Shown: in pieces, positions 12,882 to 24,440 of the stretch | Layout of the letters: every line of letters begins with the position of its first letter | Numbering within the stretch: position 1 is the first letter of the stretch | Assembly (NCBI GenBank): GCA_948567375.1 | Contig: OX419757.1 | Location: 8,756,974-8,820,973, forward strand | Direction: 5' to 3' | Length of the DNA: 64,000 bases | Source of the DNA: Lunularia cruciata | Lineage: Eukaryota; Streptophyta; Marchantiopsida; Lunulariales; Lunulariaceae | Translations under genes and position numbers: made by a program | The notes under the pieces: generated by a model | The model's database searches: none | Told to the model about the DNA's origin: nothing | What the model saw: only the letters and a program-made list of their open reading frames with translations

Positions 12882-13061
12882 GATTGGACAGTAGCTCCTC
12901 CGTACTCCATGCAACCACACTATCAACTTCAAACACAGACCATGTCCAGGTTGTCCTTCCGATTCTTTCGACCCCGGAAGAATATGCTGCCTGGAGATGA
13001 TCCCAGAGTCCGCCGCACCTACCACGACGCTCATAAAGCTGTTATGCAATCTCAATTTTGA
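12882..13061 (+). other. Exon-like ORF, unrecognised
   Basis: After a good 3' splice-site context (TTATCTTTGTCAG ending at 12,881) an open frame of 59 codons runs to TGA at 13,061. It contains SMQPHYQLQTQTM, SRLSFRFFRPRKNM and GDDPRVRRTYHDAHKAV. The composition is that of a real coding exon, unlike the surrounding sequence. No start codon or upstream exon was identified. It could be the last exon of a small gene, a fragment of a lost gene, or an alternative 3' exon. I do not recognise the family. Confidence 0.3.
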
Positions 13062-13790
13062 GGTGCAGTGGAGATAGAAGATGATGGCGGAGATAGACCA
13101 GAGCCCCCACTTCCTGTTTCACCGTGACATGGAAGGAAGCACACCATGTCACAATTATAGGATTACACTATATAGCGGCTCCTAAGAAAAGGATCGTCGT
13201 TATATTATATCATTTAGGATCAAGCCCGATGCTGGTCGAAGAACTGCTCGACATGCAGCACAAGAAATATCACTTCATGTCAGACGCAAGCTTAGCTAAG
13301 CAACAAAAGAAAACCTCTGGTGTAGATGAAAATCAGTTGAACTGATCAACAGAACACAGAGAAATCAATCTATGAACTTTCGGTTAATCAGGTAGCATCT
13401 ATCCAGGTTCGACGGTAACGGGCTACAATACCGAATGAGCCGAGAAAGCTACCAAGACACTGTCAAGAAGATAGTCGCCTTTCTTCCAGAGAAGAAAAGG
13501 GCGACCGCGTAGAAAAAAGGAGTCGCCTTTCTTCCAGAGATACACTTAACTGACCCATAGCTATCGTCACCATTCTGATCCCAACTGACAATCATTTGAA
13601 TCACTGAAACTCCGGTAGCTTTCGTGAATACCAGAGCTCTGCTAGTTTTGATAGTCTGAAACCGTCTGATGACGCAAATCAGGATTTTAGCGCACATGCT
13701 TGAGGTTTATCGTATCTGCATGTGGAGCAAAGACGATATTATCTTCTCTTTCCTCCATTAAGTGTTTATAAACTTCTGTGGTACACTAGA
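13062..13790. other. Intergenic, no recognised gene
   Basis: Short ORFs only (13,124-13,345 + and 13,449-13,697 -), without motifs. A local repeat places GTCGCCTTTCTTCCAGAGA at about 13,470 and 13,523. Confidence 0.45.
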
Positions 13791-13799
13791 GGAAAAGAA

Positions 13800-15950
13800 C
13801 ACATGAAGGATGGGGAGACCCCATCGGGCTGTACAAGGGAGAGACAAAAAGAGGTAAAATGGAGCTAGGCCCCAATAGTTTTGATATGAGAAATCTACTC
13901 TACTGCAGCTAAAATAATTGAGCTATGCAAGTCATAAGGTGTAAGGTCTACAAACCACTAGAGCATTTGGAGAAGCATCACCTAGAATGATTGCTCTCCT
14001 ATTGATTGCACAAGCAAATGCTCTCTATATAGCAATGGACACACTATAACTAAAGTATCCTACAAAGTATGAGAGTGAGAATGGTACCCCTCACATCTAA
14101 TATGATAGGCTCTCGTGCACTCCTTCATGTATGTCAAACGCCATGTTCTTTCCTCCATATAACTCCAAGGCAGAGGAACAAAGAGTTGATTTTGCTGCAT
14201 ACCCCTAAACTTGGAGACCTTGCATGCTTCAGCTCCACTCGCTGCCGATCTAGGAGGATGAGTAATCACTCCCTCCAAAACTGCATCATGTGTAGGGTCG
14301 GTAACCACAACATCCGCCGCTGTCACCTGATCATCTCGGACCAAGTATAAGTCTGCTCTGACATGTGTCATCTGCAAAGAATACAAATGCTCTCTCCAAG
14401 CAAGGTATCCACTTTCATGTCATAGCAAGCACTATATCCTTGATGGCATCATGGGTAGCTACCCTCTGTCCTCCAAAGTACACCATGCCATATGGACCAC
14501 TATTGCATTTGGTGTAGAACCACACTCACAAGTGAGTAACTAAGATGCAAACGGGTGGACCAAACCTAGGCAGAACCTCATCATTGTAGAGAAGGTGGCT
14601 GGTGCAAGTTTGAATGCTTGATGTGCAGTTGAGCTAGGATCCAAGAGCTTACACCCTTGCCAGAGCAAGAACAAAGATGTGTTCTAGTGGCCCAAGGAAT
14701 GGACAAGTCAACTAAGAGAGAATGTAGCATATGCTGACATGGTTGCTCTATCAAGGAAGATTGCAATCCTTTGGTCCAATCTGACATTAGTGAAGAAAAG
14801 GATGGAAGGTCCTCTTGTGTCATTGAGGATAGACCATCTCTCTTATGTGAAAAAAGCACTTGGAGAGAAAAGGATATCTCCTCCATCTCAATCACTCAAG
14901 TCTTCAAAATTGGCCAATCTGCAACCACAAAATGGGAGGAAAGTAGGGGTGCCAAGAGAGCCCAACTATCCAAAAATGCTATAGGTGCAATCTCCTCCAT
15001 AGATAATAGGCCTACTCCTTTGCATGAGATTGGTATACATTTTTGCCTCCGTACCAACCCCTCCTCATACACTCAAATGTCCCAAGTCCAATGATATCAC
15101 CAAAGACTCCCATAATCCTCCTATCAAAAGTCTCAAACATGATAGGAAAGTCAAGGAAGGAGGAACCATGCAGAGGAGGTAAGTTGGTGAGATGCTAACC
15201 ACTCTCATGACTTGATCTGTATCCATGGAATGGTCAATGAAAGGATAAAGGAAGAGTGCATAATCCCTGGTGTCATAGTTGTTGATGTGGTCACTTGCCA
15301 CATGTGAACATCCCAAGTGGTCCAATCATCTTCCTTTTGCATCCTTCCCACATAAATCTTTACACCTTGTGAGATAAAACATTAATGATACACCAAGCAT
15401 GGTGTATCCTGAGCTACTATTGGTGGCCCCACATGGGGAAGTGTAGCCATGGCTAGAACAAGAATAACAATCATAATACACAATCCTTCTCTCCATATCT
15501 CCCCATACCTACAAAACCACAACCTCTCACATCCCAACTCACATGATTAAATACTATCTCTTTAGACTAAACACTAAAAAAATTAAACAAAAGTTTAAAT
15601 TTTTAAATAACTTTCAATTTCAACCTCAAAAATTTTCAAACCAAGTTCACATAGAACTCAAACATGAATACCAAGAGATTAGAAATGAAAATTCCTGACC
15701 CATCACTCTCACTATGAAGTAATCACTCTAAATGCTAAAAAACCTAAAAGTCCTCATAACTTTCTACTCAATTCTCCATAGCCTTCAAATTAGGTACCAA
15801 TGGAATCAAAATTTAAAAAACAAAGAATCTATTATTCACTCATGTGATGTATGAGATGAGCTCTCTGAAACTCTATAATATTCTTTACCTTGTTGCCTCC
15901 CTTCTCTCTCTCTCCCGTTCCTCATAGTAGAGTTTGATTAGTTCACTTGG
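13800..15950 (-). mobile_element. Non-LTR retrotransposon-like element, copy 2, internally deleted
   Basis: Reverse-strand relative of the element at 4.87-8.6 kb. Collinear blocks: 3' tail at 13,805-13,870; C-terminal Cys/His coding part (14,060-14,560, e.g. QLFVPLPWSYMEE and AYHIRCEGY read on the minus strand); the GGAGGATTATGGGAGTCTT block (about 15,105-15,125); the CCATGGCTACACTTCCC block (about 15,435-15,452); and the purine-rich leader (about 15,900-15,920). Compared with copy 1 it lacks roughly 1.6 kb, including the whole reverse transcriptase core, so it could only have moved in trans or was deleted after insertion. Confidence 0.7.
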
Positions 15951-16640
15951 GGGTTTTAATACACAATGTGGTTTCACTTTCAAGAATTACAAGAGATTTA
16001 TTGTTTACTTCCATGTCTCATAAACTTTCATGTGGGACTCTGTAAAGAAATCAATGACTATTTTTGGATGGGTTGTAAATTTTTTTCCTCATTATAGTAG
16101 GTATTTACAAGCCATCTCATAAATCAGAAAGAGGAGTTTGCATTAAAATCTGAGCTTATGCGGGGTTATAAGCGGTTAATTCAAAATGATTTCAATTAAG
16201 ACTCTTGAATGTAAACCTATCTAGATGTATCACAACACATGTGTGACAATCAAAATTTGAATGAAAGAATGATCCAACTATAGATGAGAAGCAGAGTGTC
16301 TATACTTATAGTTCAAACAAAAATTCCAATCCCAAGCAATGCACAACAAATTGTAATTGATTTATTGCTCTAAATGCAATCCTTTGTAAGCTCCAACCCA
16401 AGCACCGGTGCCTACTTGGAGAACTGTATAATACATCTTCTTGGAAAAATTTATGGTGCATAGTGTTTTTAAATCACACTGTGAAATTGAAATTTTAGTT
16501 TAAGGGATCATGGAGTGCACACCAATTGGAATGGTAGACGTCTATCTTCTTCCCTATACCCCTCCCCAAGATATAGAATAGATTGATATTTCTGTTTCCA
16601 ATCTTGAGCTTTTTATTGCTGATTCCAATCTTGCACAAAG
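15951..16640. other. Intergenic, no recognised gene
   Basis: AT-rich, no long ORF, no recognised motif. Confidence 0.45.
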
Positions 16641-17416
16641 GATTTCCACTCCTACATAGAGCTTAGGATTGAGTGACAAGGAGCAAGAACAAATGTAAAA
16701 AAAGACACTCCTTTATCAAGCACTTCACAATCACATGTTTCACAAGCCTTTTTGGTGCAAGGATCAATTCCAATTAGTATTCCAAGTACATAAGAAGAGA
16801 AGCCTTTTGAATTTAGTCCATGGAATTTTGCTACAAGTGAACTATTTGGACTTCACCTAGAGGAGGATTTGCAAATTCCAATCACTCAACGGAACAAGAG
16901 AGTACAAGAGGAGATCCAAATAGCAATAGAGGAAATGCTTGCACCCATGAGAGATAGAGGAAATAAAGACGAAGGAGATTTAGGGGATAGAGAAGGTGAG
17001 GAAGATGGTGAACCATCTTGTAAGAGGAGGAAATCTTATAAGGAAAATCTAAAGATTTGGTCCATGTTAGATAGTTTTGCAAGAGAGTACAAGAGGAGAT
17101 CCAAATAGCAATAGAGGAAATGCTTGCACCCATGAGAGATAGAGGAAATAAAGACAAAGGAGATTTAGGGGATAGAGAAGGTGAGGAAGATGGTGAACCA
17201 TCTTGTAAGAGGAGGAAATCTTATAAGGAAAATCTAAAGATTTGGTCCATGTTAGATAGTTTTGCAAAAGATATGGCTAGTCACACAAAATTGAAGTTTG
17301 AATCATTAGATGCTGAAGAGAGGTATAAATTGAGTGAGTTTGATGCTCAAAAGGTAGCTAAAATAGAAAAGTTATGCATGACGGTAGAGGTGCAAGAGCA
17401 AAAGCACAAAGGTTAA
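16641..17416 (+). pseudogene. Hypothetical charged protein, frame broken by a tandem duplication
   Basis: Two ORFs (16,869-17,108 and 17,120-17,416) come from one original reading frame. They share an acidic and basic segment (EEMLAPMRDRGNK ... DGEPSCKRRKSY ... LKIWSMLDSFA); the second continues into FESLDAEERYKLSEFDAQ and ends QEQKHKG. The nuclear-localisation-like CKRRKS and the helical charged tail resemble the second, DNA-binding-type ORF of plant PIF/Harbinger elements. I cannot see a Myb/SANT domain upstream, so the function is left open. Confidence 0.45.
16896..17265 (+). repeat. 185-bp tandem duplication inside the hypothetical ORF
   Basis: AAGAGAGTACAAGAGGAGAT starts at 16,896 and again at 17,081. 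The copies are almost identical to the end of the unit. Because 185 is not a multiple of three, the duplication shifts the frame. Confidence 0.9.
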
Positions 17417-19156
17417 GATTCAAAGAGAGACTTGCAAAATGAAGGCAAAAATATAAGATGACACTTGAATTAGTAAAGGTAGGGAAAAACACTTGGGAAA
17501 TTTCGAGCATTTGACCATGTTATTTTAGGTAGATGAAATGCATTGGGTAGTAATCACCTTATCTTCCATCACTAATCTTAACTAAATGGGAATCACTATT
17601 ATAATGTCAAAATGATTTATATTTAATAAATGAGGGATAAATTTTTGATGTTTTGCTGAAGGATTTCATGTGTAAAGGATTTCTTGGACGCATATGAGGT
17701 ACCTTAGAAGGAGTGGCAAATCCACTCATTTTATCGTGGATTTGCTTGCATAGTGAGTCAAGGTTGCTCATTTTTATATAGGGTTTGCTTGCAAGCTATG
17801 GATCCGCTTGCCTATTGAGATTAATATCAAGACATGTTCTTGCCATTAGATAGCTTTCTTGGCCTATGTGAGGATTTGCTTGTCCAAATGTAGATTTTTC
17901 TTTCTCATATACAATTGCATTTCCTTGTCTTGATATGAATTTTCTCATTTGTTGTTTGCTTTTGCACATTCTTGATTGTATATGCTCTCACTTGGTAGGT
18001 TTTGCTTTTTATCTTGAAGCAAATATGGATATGCCTTGGAAAAATAACCAACCTTGTAATCAATTTTTGCTTGCATTATGTGTCTTGTGCAGATGTGTCT
18101 TGTGTAGATGTATCTTGAGTGATTCTATTGCACAACTAAGTGATTGAACAACCCAACTGCATATGATGTACCCTTGTAGCTGGTTTGTTCATTTTGGGTG
18201 CGAGTTATTGCTTATTTTAACAAACCAAGTCAATGCAAGGTTTTGCCAACCAAGGTACTTTACAAACTCAAAATATGCATGTAGAATGAATTCAGAAGAA
18301 AAAAAAAATACTGATATGTTTCTACAAGAACTCTAGAGTAGAAAAGGGCAAACGCAAGAAATAATGGCTTAGGATGGGAAGATGCCATCAAGCCAGAATT
18401 TCATATCCCAAGAGTAATAGCCTTTGGCAACCCCACAATAGAAAAAGGTGATTGTGATGGATGGTGGCTTAGATAGGAAGACACCATTAAGCCAAGAGTT
18501 TCATATTCCAAGAGTAACAACTTTTGTTCTCATCTGTTGATATCCCAAAAGTAACATATCATCTAAAGTAAAAAATAGTAAGCTTCAATATCATATTGAC
18601 CATGGGAGGACTGAAATAACCCTTTCCATAAGCATGTAAACTACAACACTAGTCCAAAACACAAAGTACATCCAATTGTGTCCATCCTAACATTTCCTAT
18701 GCTAAATTGAGTTTCCATATAAGCAAATACCCATAAATAGAGTCTAATAAGCACATAAGCAAATTGAGTTATCATATTAGTGAAAACCCATCAATAGAGT
18801 CCAATAAGCATATACACAACTCAATCAATCAAGTAATTGCACAAATGCTCAATGTACAAATGTGATATATGAATAAATATACAAAGGTGATACTCAAATG
18901 GACATGTAATCATAAGATCATATATAACACTAAACTAACCTATTGTACATCCTTGGCAATATCATCCTTTGTAGCATCTGGGAGTAGATGCACTATTTTG
19001 TGTTCCAATGCACACTCAAGACATCTAATAATGGGTATTGTGATCCACACTAGCCTATATCTCACATCCACTCCCACTCATGATGGCACACGAGAGAGGG
19101 AGGGGGAGGCGGGGTCTTGCAAGGATGCAACTAATAAATCATAAGAATTCACATTG
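17417..19156. other. AT-rich, no recognised gene; short repeats
   Basis: From 17,700 to 17,890 GGATTTGCTTG-like motifs recur at short intervals (GTGGATTTGCTTGCA, GGGTTTGCTTGCAAG, GGATTTGCTTGTC). From about 18,360 to 18,520 two diverged copies of a roughly 105-bp unit, each with a GGCTTAGGATGGGAAGA-like core and TTTCATATCCCAAGAGTAA, lie in tandem. No coding region supported. Confidence 0.5.
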
Positions 19157-19160
19157 TAGT
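19157..19160. repeat. Target-site duplication TAGT (left)
   Basis: TAGT immediately left of element A matches TAGT at 26,107-26,110 immediately right of it. Confidence 0.8.
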
Positions 19161-19264
19161 TGTCATGCATATATACATTGCTACACAACATACATCACTG
19201 TCAACATCATACACTATGGAAGCACAACTCACACATAAGTCATACATAGACTCTAAAGTGCCAC
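19161..19264 (-). repeat. Element A terminal repeat B2
   Basis: About 104 bp, starting GTGGCACTTTAGAG and ending GACA in element orientation. It repeats B1 at 19,721-19,825 and matches the three B copies of element B. Confidence 0.85.
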
Positions 19265-19266
19265 TA

Positions 19267-19718
19267 TAATCAGATTGCTTACCACTCTCAACTCAACTCA
19301 ACTCAACTCAGATCAGTACTTGATCTGTCACTCTATAAATTGCCAACAACTGGGCATTGATTATAGTCAAGCCACACCTACTAGCATAGAGAATCCAAGT
19401 GACACTCACCGGCCTCTGTCCACCATAGCCAAGAACTCGAAGGCTCAACATCAGAGAAGTGAGCTCTTTGGAGCTCACTTTGAAACTATACCCCTTGGAC
19501 TCGAGCTAGCTCTGAAACCCTAATAGTCCTACTGACGGCACACTTGATGGTACAAACGGTGCAAAGTGACAATGGGCCCCACCGTGAAGTCATTACCCCA
19601 AACACAAAATCTAACCATCGGAAAGTAGTCTTTGAGAAACTGCTGAAATAACTCTAACTACTATCACTAGAACTCCAATGTCCAAGCATCTAGATGCGGC
19701 ACTACAAATGGCGTGACA
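19267..19718 (-). repeat. Element A terminal repeat A2
   Basis: About 452 bp, starting TGTCACGCCATTTGTAG in element orientation and ending CTGATTAT. It repeats A1 (25,656-26,106) and includes an (ACTCA)n stretch just inside its end. Confidence 0.9.
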
Positions 19719-19720
19719 AT

Positions 19721-19825
19721 TGTCGTGTGTATATACATCGCTACACAACATACATCGCTGTCAACATCATACACTATAGAAGCACAACTCACATATAAGT
19801 CATACATGGACTCTAAAGTGCCACA
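19721..19825 (-). repeat. Element A terminal repeat B1
   Basis: 105 bp, element orientation TGTGGCACTTTAG...CACGACA. It is separated from A2 by only two bases (AT), which creates the palindrome GACAATTGTC at 19,714-19,723. Confidence 0.85.
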
Positions 19826-19840
19826 ATCGCCCCCCTAGCT
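19826..19840 (-). other. Polypurine tract of element A
   Basis: In element orientation AGCTAGGGGGGCGAT lies directly before B1. The same tract precedes the B copies of element B. This marks the expected plus-strand priming site and makes B, not A, the start of U3. Confidence 0.7.
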
Positions 19841-19994
19841 GACGGTTAGGTCCCTCTAACTCCAGATGGCCATCTACTCTAAGTATATAGTATACCCTCT
19901 AATGGGCAAAGATCAGGAAGCCGGGTGCTATGGAGCCTCATCGTTAGTTGCCTGTCTGCAATCTATACTATATAAATAATGAACTAGTTATAGG

Positions 19995-21409
19995 TCAAGT
20001 ACATCTAGGTCATAACCATTGTCCCTGAGGAACCACCGTGAGGGGAGGAGTCATACATGCCATATGCCATCCTCTCAAATAGCTATCACACACTAACATA
20101 GTAGCAGCTCCACCAGAAGAGCCACATAACATACACCTCAAGCTTGCACGTACAAGTGCCAAGCTTGGGTCCATAGTACCATCAATGTTTGGGAGGTGGC
20201 ATGGCGCACAATTGCGCACATGATCCTTCCAAACAACACCGTCATGTCCTTCTAACACAAGGACTCCAGATGGCAAAACCTCATGCACTCTCAAGATAGT
20301 GCGGCCTGTAGAAACATCAAGTGTCGTCGGTGCTGTCTGCTGTAGATATACATAGTCGCCTAGATGAAATTGATGGATCGAGGGTCTATAACCTCCTCCT
20401 CGAATGGTAGCATAACATAAAGTATCTCCATGCTTAGCAATCGCCAAGTTCTCAAAGGCCATCGGCATCACTCTCCAAAAGGTCTTTGCCCATTGAGAAC
20501 ATGCACTCATCCATACATCAGGGTCATCCAAGTCCAAAACTATAGTAGCATCTCAACAAATGGCTGTAGGTCAATCTAGATCTCGTCCATAGAGTAGAAA
20601 GTATGGAGAGAAGGATGCTAAGGAGGCTTGTCGGCTGCACCAATAGCCCATGGCCAACCAAGGTAACTGGATATCCCAATCTCCCAAGTGGCCTCTCTGC
20701 AAACCATACTTTTGCAATCCTCTCTTCACCGTCTGAACCACTCTCTTTGCTAAGCCATCTGCCTTGCCATCTACCTCAGGGTGATCTTGGGATGTAGTAT
20801 GATGATCAATCAAGGCCTTGTCACACAAGACCTGAAACTCCCCCAAGAACTCTGTACCCTGATCAATCAAAACCTCAACTGGTGCACCAAAATGACTAAG
20901 AACTTGATCCAAGAATGAGTAAGCTGTCCCTTCACTAGACTTGTCAAGAAGTGCCACTAACTCAATCCACTTGGAGAAGTGCTCCACCATCACCAAAACA
21001 TACCGATGATGTCTCACAGTCAGCGGTAAAGGTCTAGCGAAGTCCAAACTCATGATAGGTAATGGGTGTAACTGTGGCGTAGGAGCATTGAATGATGCTT
21101 TAACTTGGTCACAAACCACACATCTGGCAACAAATTGCTGTATCTCGGTCTGCATACCGTGCCACAATAATGACTCTGGAGTAAGCTATACGTATGCTTT
21201 ACTCCAAAATGTCCTAGCTCCTCATGAGCATGACGGACCAGTCGTGGTCTCTGAGATGGAAGTGGTTCTACTCGCACTCTACCATCCTCCCATACACGCA
21301 AAAGGTGTCTACCTTCCAATCTGAACCGTTTGGCTTGCTGAAGAACATGGTCTCTCTCCTTGGCCCCAACTGTACCACCCACAACACCAATGCAAAGATA
21401 GTCCATCAT
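19995..21409 (-). pseudogene. Element A integrase and C-terminal PHD finger (broken)
   Basis: Retroviral-type DDE integrase. The zinc-binding region (HAHEELGHFGVKHTY, then a frameshift, then ARCVVCDQ) is followed by the core. Its three acidic residues are seen in LDFARPLPL (Asp), LIDQGTEF (Asp) and HPEVDGKADGL, where the Glu of the catalytic block (EADGLAERV in element B) is altered. The C-terminal part ends in a Cys4-His-Cys3 PHD pattern: CMLCGS, CDSYLRGWHMAC, GQWL. The next Cys codon is TGA here (TGT in element B). Stops and frameshifts occur at about 21,170, 20,570 and 20,540. Confidence 0.85.
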
Positions 21410-21433
21410 TAAGACATCATCATGAATGTCTCA

Positions 21434-22950
21434 TTAAACTGTACCAATATCTTCACTCTCTGGATTTGTGACCTCAATAACTCCTCCTGTATGTGCTGAG
21501 AAAGATACCACCAAAGTCTCTACAAACATACACAGAAAGGCCAATGCATGCCAAGCTGGCACCATCTCCTCATCTGTCTCACCATGCCAACGTGCTCCGG
21601 TCTGATCCTGCTGGCTGGGACATGGGTTTCTACTCAACCCATCTGCATCATGGTTCACCACTCCGGGTCTATGAACAACCATGAAATCATACTCCTGTAA
21701 AATCAGAGCCCATCGTGCAAGCTTCCCTGAAAGTTTGTCAGACTCCATCAACCACTTCAATGGCTGATGATCAGTGATGAGAGTGAAGGGGTTACCAAAT
21801 AGGTAACATGGAAAATGTGCTACTGCCCAAACTGCTGCCAAGCACTCTCCCTCATATGAACTATACTTTGCCTCTGTTGAATTATTGGAGCGACTAGCAT
21901 AGGCCACCACAAAATCCTTCTCCTCATCATCATGCTAGGTGAGCACCGCTCCAAGCCCCAACATACTCCAATCAGTATGAACCTGAAATGGTTGTCCCCT
22001 AATCGGTCTCCTCAAAATAGGAGCAGATGTCAACCTCTCCTTGAGCTCTACAAAAGCTCTCTCTTTCTCATTTCCCCAACACCACTCCTGTGTAAGCTTG
22101 GTCAGCTTTGTCAAGGCCTTGGCAATGGCACTAAATCCTCTAACATAGCGGCAATAGAAGTTTGCCAACCCAAGGAATGCTCACACTCTGCTCACATCTG
22201 TAGGCCGAGGAATACGTGCAATAGCCTCCACCTTGGTCTGCTGAACACCAAGTCCTCCAGGATAGATAGTGTGACCCAAATACTCAACTTGCTCATGGAA
22301 GAACCTACACTTCCCAAGATGTAATTTGAGTCCATGAGATCTCAACCTCTTAGACACCTCCAACAACTATCTGTCATGCTTCTCCACAGTAGTGCTATAA
22401 ACCAGAATGTCATCAATATAGCACCGAGCAAAATCCAATTCAGCTAGGATCCTATCCATGACCCTCTGGAACTCAGCAGGAGCGTTCTTTAACCCAAATG
22501 GTAAGAACCTCCATTGATATAACACATCCTTGCCATGAGGATCAATAGCCCAAAATGTTGTCTTGGACTTATCCTCCTCCCTGATTGGCAATTGATGATA
22601 TCCTGCTCAAAGATCCAAAGTACTGAAGATCTTTGCATGCCCAATCGCATCAAAAATCTCCTTCGGTGTAGGCATGGCATACCGATCAGCCCTGGTCTGT
22701 CGGTTGATAGGACGGTAATCTCCACACATCTACCTATCTGTATAGTTGCCATGCATATCCTTCTTGGCTGGCATCACTGTCGCTGATGCATACTCTCCAT
22801 GTGAAATCTCCACCAAACCAGTCTCAAAAAGGTCACTACTCCGGCTCTAAATCAATGTCCTCTCCATATCACTATATTGATAAGGACGTCAGAAAATTGG
22901 TGTGTTGCTAGTCAGCTCAATCCGTATACCAAGTCCCTTTAGAGCACCCA
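21434..22950 (-). pseudogene. Element A reverse transcriptase and RNase H (broken)
   Basis: Gypsy-type RT with the active-site motif CYIDDILVYS (about 22,420), QWRFLPFGLKNAPAEFQRVM before it and VEYLGHTIYPGGLGVQQ after it. RNase H follows (VHTDWSMLGLGAVLT, YSSYEGECLAAVWAV, LITDHQPLKWLM) and ends near 21,434. Premature stops occur within the RT and at the RT/RNase H hinge. Near-identical sequence occurs in element B at 51.8-53.3 kb. Confidence 0.9.
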
Positions 22951-23424
22951 AATCCTTCATACTAAAGGCAAAACCACTCGTGTGACTCCTCAAGAACCTC
23001 CAAACCCTCCGTTTTCCTCTCCAGTAAGCTTGGGTCCAAGATCTGGCTCCCAAGTGTCCTCTGTAACTATCGTAGGAGTGGAAGACGTACTGAGTGGCTG
23101 CTACATTGGGCCCTTGGGAGCAATAGTGTCATGCTCACGACCACTAGAGGTCCCAACCTCTGTGTGAAAAACTCCCTCCACTCTGGTTGCAAGCTCCACA
23201 CGTCCTCTAGCTGCATCCATGTGGACCAAGGGTGTAATCCAAGTAGCACACGCTCACCTGGATGGACTCCAAGTAGACCACTCTCCCTAGTAGCTATTGG
23301 ATGTGTCCCAAGAATACCATGTCCACTTGGTCCATTGCCCCCAGCATGTGCCTGAATCGTCTTGATAGGCACATGGCTCACAAGTGTCCGAGTGGTGATG
23401 CCTATCAAGCATATCCTACGCTAC

Positions 23425-24440
23425 TCTGCCAAGCCAAGGCTCACAATCCATGTCAAACAATTTAGGTCCATAGCCTGACCTAACACCTAACGCCTGGATT
23501 CCTCTTACACTATTGAAACAGCGGTAATACCGATGCAAAAACCCATCACCCGCTCTCTCTCATCAGCGTTGGGCTCCACCAACTGCTGTAACTGTGAGTC
23601 CCAAACAAGTCCAGGTCCTCCCTCTCAAAAAGCATGAGAGCTTGGGAAACTTATGAGTGTGGGAAATGCGGCTCTAGGCTGTCCAACTAGGTTCACCACT
23701 GCCATAGGTAACCTATCAGCCACTACCACTATCTGAGACTGACGCCCAACATCCAAGATATCATCAACAAGAATGTTGTCCAGTCGTTGAATCCCATCAT
23801 AAGCACGCTGTAGAACCTCTTTGGGTAAGAGGTTCGTCCACCAAAGACAAAGATGATGAGCCCGTGATCCCACTTTGGCTGCATCTAACAATACAGCAAG
23901 TCCCATCCAAGAATGGACCTGATGTGTACTTGCCACCACTCTAGTGCGAGAATCACCCATCAAAGGAACGTTCTCCAAAAGGTAAGTTGGAGAAACAAAC
24001 TGATGAACCTGGAGATGTCATAGTATCCGTAACATCTCCCAAGACACACCAGAACAAGGATCTTGAAGACCCAATCCTCTACAAGCACGTGTATGTCCCT
24101 GACATGGCCATCCAAAAATCACCAAGTGAATAGGCCCATGTCTCTCTAGGTCATGCGCCCCCAGTAAGGAAATGTCTGCTAGTAGGGCCTTTTGGTAACC
24201 TCTGACTGCTTACATTGGTAATAACTCCGGATACCGATAGGCCAAGTGTGCCACATGATGTAGAGAGACTCGCCTAGCAGTCTCATCTCTCTCTACATAC
24301 AAGTACCTATGTATTCGTATACCTGCCTGTAACATCGTAGCTAGTCCGGTGCTGATCCCACCAAACAACTCCAATGGGCATATCTCCTCTACTGGATACT
24401 GCCAAGCAATGAGTGTGGTATCCAGGGGGATCAAAGCAAT
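23425..24440 (-). pseudogene. Cytosine-5 DNA methyltransferase domain inside element A pol
   Basis: All C5-methyltransferase landmarks can be read in one minus-strand frame and in canonical order. Motif I PLELFGGISTGLA (about 24,385-24,350) binds AdoMet and is followed by YVERDE. Motif IV FGWPCQGHTRA (about 24,117-24,090) carries the catalytic Cys. Motif VI is YLLENVPLMG (about 23,980-23,955). Motif VIII-like RAHHLCLWWTNLLP (about 23,860-23,830) follows. A motif IX-like region is PTLISFPSSHAF, then ADERERVMGF, and motif X is VLGQAMDLNCLTW (about 23,485-23,450). The domain spans about 320 codons with at least six in-frame stops. It lies between protease and RT. No target-recognition or chromatin-reading domain is fused directly to it. 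The subfamily (DNMT1/CMT, DNMT3/DRM or other) is not settled. Confidence 0.82.

Noticed and set aside
16641..17416. Firm call of a Harbinger Myb-like protein
   Set aside because: No Myb/SANT tryptophan pattern was found upstream; only the charged C-terminal style is similar.
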